Source: RGIG9041 sp045612565
GTDB lineage: Bacteria > Bacillota > Clostridia > Oscillospirales > QAKW01
Direction: 5' to 3'
Assembly: GCA_045612565.1 (NCBI GenBank)
Contig: JAZKZG010000166.1
Coordinates: 1 to 17,400 of the forward strand
DNA length: 17,400 nucleotides
In this document: positions 1-7,080 of the stretch, in pieces
How the letters are laid out: the number at the start of each line of letters is the position of its first letter
Position numbering within the stretch: position 1 is the stretch's first letter
The notes under the pieces: generated by a model
What the model was told of the DNA's origin: nothing
Database searches by the model: none
The model's input: the letters and a program-made list of their open reading frames with translations, nothing else
Translations under genes and position numbers: made by a program

Positions 1-1
1 G

Positions 2-3000
2 TATTATGACGCTACAAATCCGTATAATTATGTTTATGGTGAGGAAGAGTATGAATATAAATGCTATATATCTCCAGATGCAGGGCTTGAGTATGCTTTT
101 AATCCTATTATGTTTGTTCATAATGGTAAAATAGTACGTGACACAAATATTAATAATGATTTATTCAAAATTTATTTTGCTCAATATGGAAAAAACGCAC
201 TTTACTTTACAGATTTGCTGAATAATGCACAAGATTATATTGAAATAGCAAGAGCAATTAAATTCAGTGATTTTGTTGAAGATGTTAGCAGTATTGCGGC
301 TGACAGTTTGGGTGCAATAGGGGCGATATATTTATCGGGAGGAACAGCGTCTCTGTCTGCAATTTCTAATATAGTGGCAGAGAAAACTCTTGATGAATTA
401 AAAGAACATGTTTTTCATATTGCACAAATCATTGCCGATGTACAACTTGGATATTTTTATGCAACTGTGGCTGATATGGAAGTGACGATATCAAAACTTA
501 ATAGTATTGAAAGTTTTGAATTTTTTGAAAACTGTGAAACGTATTTTAATTATGCCGAAGACCTTTTTAAATCAAGAGCAAGTGCAGCTAAATTAACTTC
601 AACTATAACTGCTGATCTTAAAGATAAAGATACATTTCTGGAGGTTTTTTCAAGTCTGCTGTTAGATGCTGCTAGCGGTTTTGTAGGCGGTTTTTGCGAA
701 TGTATCAATTCTGTCAGCGAACTTGCTGAAATGCAGGAAAATCCCAATTTATTTGCAAAGATTGTAATGTTTGCAAACGAAATTGCAAAATGTGATCAAT
801 CAATTGGTGAATATCAAAAAGCAATATTGTCAATAGCCGAAAGTGATGTTTCTGATCTCTTTAGCATAGTGGAAGCACACAATGCACGTGATAAAGCAAT
901 TACTCCGGCTCAATTACTTGAAGCAGCTAACGAGGTTGCTTTAGCACAGCATCCAGATAATTCAACACAACCAAGCCTACCTCAAGAAGACCCGGATTTT
1001 GAAATTCAAAGTGGTGTGCTGGTTAAATATAAAGGTAGCGGTGGTGATGTTTATATTCCTTATGGAGTAACAGCTATAGGAGACAATGCTTTCGAGGATT
1101 GTTCCGCTCTTACATCAATTGTAATTCCTGATAGTGTTACATCTATTGGTTATAGTTCATTTGAATCGTGCTCCGCTCTTACATCAATTGTTATCCCTTA
1201 TAGTGTAATATCAATTGAAAGTTTTGCTTTTTATGGTTGTTCAAATCTTGCATCAATCACACTTCCTGATAGTCTGACATCAATTGGTTCTTTTGTATTT
1301 TCTAATACGGCATATTATAATAACTCACAAAACTGGCAAAATGGAGTGCTTTATATAGGTAACTATCTTATAAAAGCCGATAGTAACCAGATGTCATATT
1401 ATTATACTGTTAAAAGCGGCACACGTGTGATTGCAGAAAGGGCGTTTCAAGAATGTTGCTTTTACCTTACATCAATTACAATTCCTTATGGTGTGATAAC
1501 AATTGGTGATTACGCATTTGATTATTGTGCGAATCTCGCATATGTCTCGCTTCCTGATACTCTTATAACTATTGGCGAAAGTGCATTTGAAGATTGTTTT
1601 GAACTTACATCGATTACCGTTCCCAAAAGTGTTAGAACAATTGGTGACAGTGCGTTTGAAAATTGTTCTGCTCTTACATCAATCACAATTCCATACGGTG
1701 TGACAACAATTAATTATTCAACATTTCATCGTTGCTCAAACCTTAGATCAGTTATAATTCCTGAAACTGTGAAAACAATTGGTGTTAATGCTTTTTCTTA
1801 TTGTTCCAGTCTTAGATCAATTACAATTCCTGTTAGCGTGACAGAAATTTATAAAAGTGCCTTTTTTTATTCTGCAGTCAGTACTGTAAACTATGGGGGG
1901 ACAGAAGAACAACGTTCAAAAATGATAATACATTCATCTTATAACGGAGAGATACTTTCTGCGACGTGGATATACAAGCACGATCATACATATGACAACG
2001 ACTGCGATACAAATTGTAATATATGTGGTATCACAAGAGTGACTGAACATAAATACGATAACATTTGTGATACAAATTGTAATATATGTGGTGCTAAAAG
2101 AACAGTACAGCATAATTACGATGACGTTTGCGATTCCTCTTGTAATTTATGCGGGTTTACACGAAAAGCACCACACAAGTATACTAATAATTGCGACATC
2201 GCATGTGATTTATGTGGAACTACAAGAACAATAACTCACTCTTATGGAGATTATGTATCAGATAACAACGCAACTGCCGATACAGATGGTACAAAAACAC
2301 GCACTTGCTCGGTTTGCGGTGCAAAAGAAACAGTAACCGATGAGGGGTCCAAACTTGATATAAATTCAGACGGTTGTGCTATGACAAACACCGTAACAGG
2401 AGAAAGATACAGTTCGGTAGAGGAGGCGCTCGATGACGCAAACGAGGGTGATATTATTCAACTCACAGCGGATGCGTCGGCACAAACCTTGCTTGTAAAC
2501 CCTGATGTATCACTTGACCTTAATGGTCACAAGTTGACTGTAAACCGTTTTGTAGGCTTTGAGGATAGTGATATCTACGATAGCAACAAAGCATCAAAAG
2601 GTGGCTTGTATGTTGCAAAAAACAGACTGATTCTCAGTCAAACCAACTCACAACTCCCTGTATATGACGATGCAAACGGATGCTATACATTCTTAAAGAT
2701 TAACCTTTCAAGAACTTCGTATTCATATGGGAAATATACATCGGGTCCTGTTTTCGGTGACTCGGCAACAATAGCAAAAGGAATTGCAAAAACGCTGTTT
2801 GGTCAGGGTACCGAAAAGAGTGGCGTGAATGTACGCATACGAGTTTCGTGGGTTGATAAAAACGGCACGTATACTGCAACCCAGGATTACACTTATACCG
2901 ATAGTATGGTAAGCACAGTTGTAAACAGTTTTACGGGTTCAAAGTATACAACTATATTCTCAGCAACGTTCAGTGATGCGGTGCTCACTCAAGGTGATTC

Positions 3001-3085
3001 AATTGAAATTTCAACAATAGTTGATTCCGGCACAGGTGTGCAACTTTCAAGCGCCACAACCACAGTTAACATTTCACAATCATAA
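2..3085 (+). CDS. BspA-like leucine-rich-repeat surface protein with tandem cysteine repeats (5' end outside window)
   Basis: The frame is open from base 2, so the true start and any signal peptide lie upstream; the ATG at 110 is internal. The visible order is: an unrecognised, mostly helical-looking region to about 1010; about ten BspA/LRR_5-type repeats of roughly 23 residues (about 1050-1895; units such as IPDSVTSIGYSSFESCSALTS), interrupted at about 1310-1440 by the family's common insert (WQNGVLYIGNYLIKA); four 21-residue cysteine repeats and a fifth variant copy (1985-2346); a segment resembling the SVEEALDDANEGDIIQL / LDLNGHKLTV motif of beta-helix-type surface proteins (about 2400-2550); and a beta-rich tail. 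BspA-like proteins are usually secreted and bind host or matrix proteins; that role is inferred here. No LPxTG motif or C-terminal membrane anchor is visible. The 5' half is clearly more AT-rich than the 3' end. Confidence is high for a BspA-like protein, low for the exact function. Confidence 0.88.
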   Translation, partial: YYDATNPYNYVYGEEEYEYKCYISPDAGLEYAFNPIMFVHNGKIVRDTNINNDLFKIYFAQYGKNALYFTDLLNNAQDYIEIARAIKFSDFVEDVSSIAADSLGAIGAIYLSGGTASLSAISNIVAEKTLDELKEHVFHIAQIIADVQLGYFYATVADMEVTISKLNSIESFEFFENCETYFNYAEDLFKSRASAAKLTSTITADLKDKDTFLEVFSSLLLDAASGFVGGFCECINSVSELAEMQENPNLFAKIVMFANEIAKCDQSIGEYQKAILSIAESDVSDLFSIVEAHNARDKAITPAQLLEAANEVALAQHPDNSTQPSLPQEDPDFEIQSGVLVKYKGSGGDVYIPYGVTAIGDNAFEDCSALTSIVIPDSVTSIGYSSFESCSALTSIVIPYSVISIESFAFYGCSNLASITLPDSLTSIGSFVFSNTAYYNNSQNWQNGVLYIGNYLIKADSNQMSYYYTVKSGTRVIAERAFQECCFYLTSITIPYGVITIGDYAFDYCANLAYVSLPDTLITIGESAFEDCFELTSITVPKSVRTIGDSAFENCSALTSITIPYGVTTINYSTFHRCSNLRSVIIPETVKTIGVNAFSYCSSLRSITIPVSVTEIYKSAFFYSAVSTVNYGGTEEQRSKMIIHSSYNGEILSATWIYKHDHTYDNDCDTNCNICGITRVTEHKYDNICDTNCNICGAKRTVQHNYDDVCDSSCNLCGFTRKAPHKYTNNCDIACDLCGTTRTITHSYGDYVSDNNATADTDGTKTRTCSVCGAKETVTDEGSKLDINSDGCAMTNTVTGERYSSVEEALDDANEGDIIQLTADASAQTLLVNPDVSLDLNGHKLTVNRFVGFEDSDIYDSNKASKGGLYVAKNRLILSQTNSQLPVYDDANGCYTFLKINLSRTSYSYGKYTSGPVFGDSATIAKGIAKTLFGQGTEKSGVNVRIRVSWVDKNGTYTATQDYTYTDSMVSTVVNSFTGSKYTTIFSATFSDAVLTQGDSIEISTIVDSGTGVQLSSATTTVNISQS
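1050..1895 (+). repeat. Leucine-rich-repeat coding tandem array
   Basis: About ten degenerate units of roughly 69 bases encode the LRR_5 consensus (I/L)P-x-x-(V/L)-x-x-I-x-x-x-(A/S)F-x-x-C-x-x-L-x-(S)-(I/V). Parts are near-identical at DNA level: the string gctcttacatcaat recurs at three places (about 1107, 1173 and 1671). The array is split by the WQNGVLYIGNYLI insert between about 1310 and 1440. Such arrays can expand or contract by recombination. Confidence 0.85.
1985..2346 (+). repeat. Tandem 63-base repeats encoding H-x-Y-x(3)-C-D-x(2)-C-N/D-x-C-G units
   Basis: Four contiguous 63-base units start at 1985, 2048, 2111 and 2174, each encoding 21 residues beginning His-x-Tyr with three cysteines in the order C-x3-C-x-x-C. 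A fifth, longer unit starts at 2237 and keeps HSY and the final C-S-V-C-G but loses the first Cys-Asp pair. Units 1 and 2 share an almost identical stretch, consistent with recent duplication. The Cys/His spacing suggests a small metal-binding or disulfide-stabilised module; similar repeats are common in clostridial surface proteins, but the ligand is not known from sequence. Confidence 0.8.
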
Positions 3086-3089
3086 ATAC

Positions 3090-3118
3090 AAAAGGGAACG
3101 GATTTTCCGTTCCCTTTT
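3090..3118. terminator. Bidirectional rho-independent terminator
   Basis: A perfect 13-bp inverted repeat (AAAAGGGAACGGA, loop TTT, then its complement) lies between the convergent surface-protein gene and the alpha/beta hydrolase. It has A runs on one side and T runs on the other, so it can act on both strands. The hydrolase stop codon (complement of 3117-3119) overlaps its edge. Confidence 0.9.
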
Positions 3119-4079
3119 AATCGTTTTTATTAAAGAATTCTCTGACTGCGTTTTGATAGCGCTCGGTATCGACATAATATGACAGCCCGTGACCCGCACC
3201 CTCGACAATAATAAGTGTTTTGTCTGAAGCACACGCATCAAAATTTTCGTGCGTCATACACGGTGGCACAAAGGTGTCGGCATCGCCGTGTACAAACAAA
3301 ACAGGCACTTTGCACTTTTTGAGCGCACTGACGGTTGAGGCGCCGTCGCCGTCATACCCCGCTTTTTTGTTCACATAAAAATTCGCGATAGGGTAGGCGA
3401 GTTTTTCGCTTATTTTGAGGTTGTTTTTCATCACGTGCTTCCATATTGCGCGAGGTGAGGTAAAACCGCAGTCGGCAATAATACCGCGTACGCAGTCAGC
3501 AATGTCAAGCTCCGATGCCATAAGCACAGTCGTGGCACCCATAGACACTCCGCAAAGATAAATAGGCATATCTGGGTAGAGATTTTTTGCATACTCAATC
3601 CAGTCGAGGCAGTCAAACCTCTCATAAACTCCAAACCCGATAAATTCGCCTTCGCTTTTACCGTGACAGCGTTGTTCGGGCAAAATAAGTGTACAGCCCT
3701 CTTCCAAAAAGAAGTCAGCGCATCCGCCAAAATCAAAACTCCAGTCGGACCGCCACCCGTGCATTGCGATAACCACTCGCTTTGGTTCGTGGGCTTCAAA
3801 TATATGTCCGTAAAGTTTTAGTCCTTCACGACTTTCGATGTGTACGGTGTTGTGGAGTTTGCCCTCTAATTTTTGTGAGAGCAGACTTGCTTTTTCATAA
3901 TACTCCTGTCCGATAAGTCTGTTGTTGAGGCGCGGTTTTATCTTTTCGGCCGAACGCGGCAACTGCTTTTTTATTGCCATATCGGTAAGCATCTTTATTG
4001 TTGCAATTGATGCGCCTACCGTCGCCGAAATAAGAGCTGTTGCACCGATTATGATTTTTGTTTCTTTACGTAGTTTCAT
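3117..4079 (-). CDS. Membrane-anchored alpha/beta hydrolase (serine hydrolase)
   Basis: A 320-residue protein with a hydrophobic N-terminal segment (about residues 8-30) followed by basic residues, read as an uncleaved membrane anchor. The hydrolase fold follows: oxyanion-region HGW at 107-109, nucleophile elbow GVSMG at 177-181 (Ser179), acid Asp268 in HGDADTFVP, and catalytic His297 in GAGHG. This arrangement matches the BEM46/YqkD-like 'alpha/beta hydrolase' group common in Clostridia; the substrate is unknown, an ester or small lipid being possible. It is last in the leftward gene string, 18 nt after the acyl-CoA ligase gene. There is no Shine-Dalgarno sequence upstream of the ATG; instead a TATAAT sits 6 nt upstream, which could give a leaderless message. 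Family call is sure, function is not. Confidence 0.9.
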   Translation of the reverse strand: MKLRKETKIIIGATALISATVGASIATIKMLTDMAIKKQLPRSAEKIKPRLNNRLIGQEYYEKASLLSQKLEGKLHNTVHIESREGLKLYGHIFEAHEPKRVVIAMHGWRSDWSFDFGGCADFFLEEGCTLILPEQRCHGKSEGEFIGFGVYERFDCLDWIEYAKNLYPDMPIYLCGVSMGATTVLMASELDIADCVRGIIADCGFTSPRAIWKHVMKNNLKISEKLAYPIANFYVNKKAGYDGDGASTVSALKKCKVPVLFVHGDADTFVPPCMTHENFDACASDKTLIIVEGAGHGLSYYVDTERYQNAVREFFNKND

Positions 4080-4085
4080 ATAGTT

Positions 4086-4091
4086 ATTATA
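4086..4091 (-). promoter_or_regulatory. Possible -10 box directly upstream of the hydrolase start
   Basis: On the - strand TATAAT is followed by AACTAT and then the ATG at 4079, so a normal -10 to +1 distance would start transcription at or next to the A of the ATG. No convincing -35 is seen 17 bp upstream (TTAATA), so this may be chance in an AT-rich gap. Confidence 0.3.
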
Positions 4092-4097
4092 TACAAA

Positions 4098-5804
4098 TTA
4101 TTTTTGTTTATTAATTTCCTCTGCCTCAAGTTCGCGGTAATTTACTTTGCCTACAAGAGTTTTTGGGAGTGACTCTTTAAATTCAATATCGTATGGCATA
4201 GCATATTTTGCGATGTTTTTTTTGAGGTATTCAAACAAAAGCGATTTGTATTCATCACATGGTGCAACCCCGTCTTTAAGTACAATAAACGCCTTGATTT
4301 TTTGCATTTTGAGTTGATCGGGTACACCGATCACGCAACTCATCTGTACCAGTTCGTGTGCATCAATTATGTTTTCGATTTGCGACGGATATACGTTATA
4401 ACCGCTTGTTACAATCATACGTTTTATGCGTTGCTTAAAATAAACAAAACCGTCACTGTCCATTGTACCAAGGTCGCCTGTATGAAGCCAGGTCAGCCCG
4501 TCAGCATGTGTTTTAAGGGTGGATTTTGTTTCTTCATCATTATCCATATATCCGAGCATAACAGTGGGTCCGCTTATACAGATTTCGCCCTCTTCACCGT
4601 ATGGTAACTCATTTTCGCCTCCAACTGCCACAATTTTGTAGTACATATCGGGAAACGGCTGACCGATACTTCCTTCTTTTGAAAGATGAGTGGGGGTCAG
4701 GCAACTTGCAGTGACGCATTCGGTGGTTCCGTAACCTTCGCGAATTTGTATTTTTGAGTTATGTTCTTTAAGGAAATCATCAAATTTTCGCTTGAGTTCA
4801 ACCGAAAGACTGTCGCCGCCGCTGAAAACACCTTTAAGGCAACTGAGGTTGGTATTTTTCATAACATCTTGACGAGTCAGTGCTTCAAAAAGTGTTGGCA
4901 CACCTGCAATAAAGTTACAACGGTATTTTTTGATGAGTTTTGCATAACTTTTTGCGGTAAAACGTGGCACAAGTATGCATCTGCCGCCGTTTGTGAGCAT
5001 TGAATGAATGCTGACTCCCAGCCCAAAACCGTGAAACATCGGCATAACGGCAAGCATTTTATCGCCTGCTTTAAACATTGGGTTGGTTGCAATAATCTGT
5101 TTGCTCAGCACGTTAAAATTATAACTCGACAGCAAAATTCCCTTGGTGGTACCTGTTGTACCACCGCTGTATAAAATGACTGCCGCTTCATTAGCGCTTT
5201 GCTCGGTATGTGTAAAGTTTTTTACTTTTATGTCTTGTAAAAATTCGGTCCACAAAATGACGGGTGCATCTTTTGGGAGTTTTTTAATTTTCCTACCCGC
5301 TGTGAGCATATATCCGATTTTTGTTAATGGCAACAGCGCATCTTTTATGCTTGTGATAATCAGATTTTTAAGCGTGGTGTCCGCGCGTATGTGCGAAAAC
5401 TTTTCATAAAACTGGTCAAGCGTTAATGCGAGTACACTCTTTGATTTATTTATAAAAAACTTGATTTCGTTTTCGCTCGAAAGCGGATGAATCATATTTG
5501 CAACGGCACCCACGGCGTTGATGGCGTAAAACATAATTACCGCCTGCGGACAGTTAGGGAGTGCCACCGTCACTCTGTCACCTTTTTTTATACCAAGAGC
5601 CGCGAGTGCGTTTGCACAGATATTAATCTGCGTCAGCAATATGTTGTAGCGCGTTTTTTTGCCCATAAAATCGTATGCCACAAAATTGGGGTACTTGTTT
5701 GCTGTTTTGCATACTTCTTCATACAGTGTGCCGTGGGAGTATTCAAGTGTTTTTGGCACTTCGCCGTAGTTTTCAAGCCACGGTGCTTTTACTTTGTTGT
5801 CCAT
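4098..5804 (-). CDS. AMP-forming acyl-CoA ligase-like enzyme (ANL superfamily)
   Basis: A 568-residue adenylate-forming enzyme expected to activate a carboxylic acid, probably a fatty acid, with ATP and transfer it to CoA. All core motifs are present: P-loop YSGGTTGTTKG at 212-222, GYGTTE at 357-362, HTGD at 441-444, the hinge region RIKRMIVTSGYNVYP around 459-473, and the A10 lysine in VGKVNYREL (Lys553). Length and motif order match long-chain fatty acid-CoA ligases (FadD-like), but aryl or branched acids cannot be excluded. It starts 2 nt after the aminotransferase stop, with only a weak GAG as ribosome binding sequence, so translational coupling is likely. The pairing with an aminotransferase and a hydrolase is not a standard fatty-acid degradation cluster: no beta-oxidation genes are nearby. 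Confidence 0.9.
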   Translation of the reverse strand: MDNKVKAPWLENYGEVPKTLEYSHGTLYEEVCKTANKYPNFVAYDFMGKKTRYNILLTQINICANALAALGIKKGDRVTVALPNCPQAVIMFYAINAVGAVANMIHPLSSENEIKFFINKSKSVLALTLDQFYEKFSHIRADTTLKNLIITSIKDALLPLTKIGYMLTAGRKIKKLPKDAPVILWTEFLQDIKVKNFTHTEQSANEAAVILYSGGTTGTTKGILLSSYNFNVLSKQIIATNPMFKAGDKMLAVMPMFHGFGLGVSIHSMLTNGGRCILVPRFTAKSYAKLIKKYRCNFIAGVPTLFEALTRQDVMKNTNLSCLKGVFSGGDSLSVELKRKFDDFLKEHNSKIQIREGYGTTECVTASCLTPTHLSKEGSIGQPFPDMYYKIVAVGGENELPYGEEGEICISGPTVMLGYMDNDEETKSTLKTHADGLTWLHTGDLGTMDSDGFVYFKQRIKRMIVTSGYNVYPSQIENIIDAHELVQMSCVIGVPDQLKMQKIKAFIVLKDGVAPCDEYKSLLFEYLKKNIAKYAMPYDIEFKESLPKTLVGKVNYRELEAEEINKQK

Positions 5805-5806
5805 AA

Positions 5807-6991
5807 TTATTTCTCAATCAATTTTTTAAAATAGGGGAGTGCGCGTTTTATCATATCGTGGTCTACGCAGTATGCGATGCGCACATATCCTTTGCATCCA
5901 AATGAATCAGAAGGTACAATCAGAATATCAAGCGTTTTTGCCTTGTCGCAAAACGCTTTGGCATCGCCGTTCGGTGCTTTTACAAACAGATAAAACGCAC
6001 CGTCGGGATGAACGCACTCGTAACCATATTCGCAAAGCGCGTTATACAGTAAATCTCTGTTTTTGCGGTAAGCGTCAATGTCCGATACCGCGTTTATGTT
6101 TTTTGCAATTGTTTTTTGCAAAAGTGAAGGCGCACACACGTATCCCAGACTGCGCCCTGCACCGCAGACTGCGGCAAATATATCGTCGGCAAAATCACAT
6201 CTGGGGCATACTGCAATATATCCTATACGTTCACCCGGGAGCGAGAGAGATTTACTGAACGAATAACATACAACGCAGTTGTCATAATAGTTCATAATAT
6301 ACGGAACGAATGCGTTATCCGAGTAAACGAGTTCGCGGTAAGGCTCGTCGGCAATGACGTATATGGGGTGTCTGTACTCTTTTGATTTTTCACCGAGCAG
6401 ACCGCAAAGGCGCATAATGCTCTCTTCTGTTAAAACCGCGCCCGAGGGGTTATTGGGCGAATTGATAATAACTGCCTTTGTATGCTTGTTTATTTTTTTG
6501 CCAAAATCATCAAAGTTTATCTGAAAACTGTCAAGGTCGGCATCGACCGTCACAAACTTTGCACCTGCACCCTCGCAGAATACCTTGTATTCGGGGAAAT
6601 ACGGAGCAAATGCAATCACCTCGTCACCTTCGCAGCAAAGCGCACCCAAAGTAATTGTAAGTGATGCCGCCGCACCGCAGGTGATATAAATGTTATCGGA
6701 GGTGGTTTTTGCAAAAAAACGTTCATTTATGCTGCGTGATACCGCCTCTCGAAGTGCCATATCTCCCGCTGCTGAGGTGTAGCCGTGAATGTTTACGGTA
6801 TCTCCTGATACGAGTTGTTTTATAGTTTCGTCAATACATTCGGGTGTTCTGATGCTGGGATTGCCCAAAGTGAAATCATACACATTGTCGGCACCCACGA
6901 CTTTTTTTCGTGCAAGTCCGTATTCAAACGCATCGCGGATGACAGAGCGTACACGTCCGAGTTCAATGTTTTTCTGATTAATGTTGTTCAT
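5807..6991 (-). CDS. PLP-dependent class I/II aminotransferase
   Basis: A 394-residue fold-type I aminotransferase of the aspartate/aromatic aminotransferase group. Visible landmarks are FTLGNPSI (40-47), SPNNPSG (178-184, cofactor Asn), ADEPYRE (214-220, Asp215 to the pyridine nitrogen), Schiff-base Lys247 in SFSKSLSLPGERIGY, and carboxylate-binding Arg371 in YVRIAYC. It lies between the lysine genes and an acyl-CoA ligase. It resembles the generic 'pyridoxal phosphate-dependent aminotransferase' seen in many Clostridia more than LL-diaminopimelate aminotransferase (DapL), but a role with dapA and lysA cannot be ruled out. The start is supported by AAAGGA at 6997-7002, 5 nt from the ATG. A strong hairpin lies 19 nt upstream. 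Substrate is not assignable from sequence. Confidence 0.9.
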   Translation of the reverse strand: MNNINQKNIELGRVRSVIRDAFEYGLARKKVVGADNVYDFTLGNPSIRTPECIDETIKQLVSGDTVNIHGYTSAAGDMALREAVSRSINERFFAKTTSDNIYITCGAAASLTITLGALCCEGDEVIAFAPYFPEYKVFCEGAGAKFVTVDADLDSFQINFDDFGKKINKHTKAVIINSPNNPSGAVLTEESIMRLCGLLGEKSKEYRHPIYVIADEPYRELVYSDNAFVPYIMNYYDNCVVCYSFSKSLSLPGERIGYIAVCPRCDFADDIFAAVCGAGRSLGYVCAPSLLQKTIAKNINAVSDIDAYRKNRDLLYNALCEYGYECVHPDGAFYLFVKAPNGDAKAFCDKAKTLDILIVPSDSFGCKGYVRIAYCVDHDMIKRALPYFKKLIEK

Positions 6992-7010
6992 ATATATCCT
7001 TTAGATGTAT

Positions 7011-7040
7011 GTAAAAAGCCACTAAAAAGTGGCTTTTTAC
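7011..7040. terminator. Hairpin terminator after dapA, just upstream of the aminotransferase
   Basis: A perfect 13-bp inverted repeat (GTAAAAAGCCACT, loop AAAA, then its complement). Read on the - strand the 3' arm ends in GGCTTTTTAC, a terminator-like U run. It begins one base after the second in-frame TAA of dapA and ends 19 nt before the aminotransferase start. It may end the rhaB-lysA-dapA message or act as a partial terminator within a longer one. Confidence 0.75.
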
Positions 7041-7041
7041 T

Positions 7042-7080
7042 TTATTTTATTAAACCGATTTTTTTCATTTCGGTTGCAAG
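7042..7080 (-). other. In-frame remnant of the dapA 3' end beyond a premature stop
   Basis: Directly after the dapA TAA (7081-7083) the same frame reads LATEMKKIGLIK and then TAA (7042-7044). Aligned without gaps to a typical clostridial DapA ending (pattern L-x(6)-K-x-x-G-L-I), the GLI end falls where expected, and the stop falls where a lysine is common. Including this piece the gene would have 296 codons before the stop, counting the TAA as one, close to the normal DapA length. Confidence 0.75.

Noticed and set aside
1050..2346. CRISPR-like or other non-coding direct repeats
   Set aside because: The repeats are in one open frame, encode known LRR and Cys-repeat units, and lack conserved palindromic repeats with unique spacers.
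5807..6991. LL-diaminopimelate aminotransferase (dapL)
   Set aside because: It is near dapA and lysA, but the protein looks like a generic aspartate-type aminotransferase and lacks anything I can recognise as DapL-specific; left unassigned.
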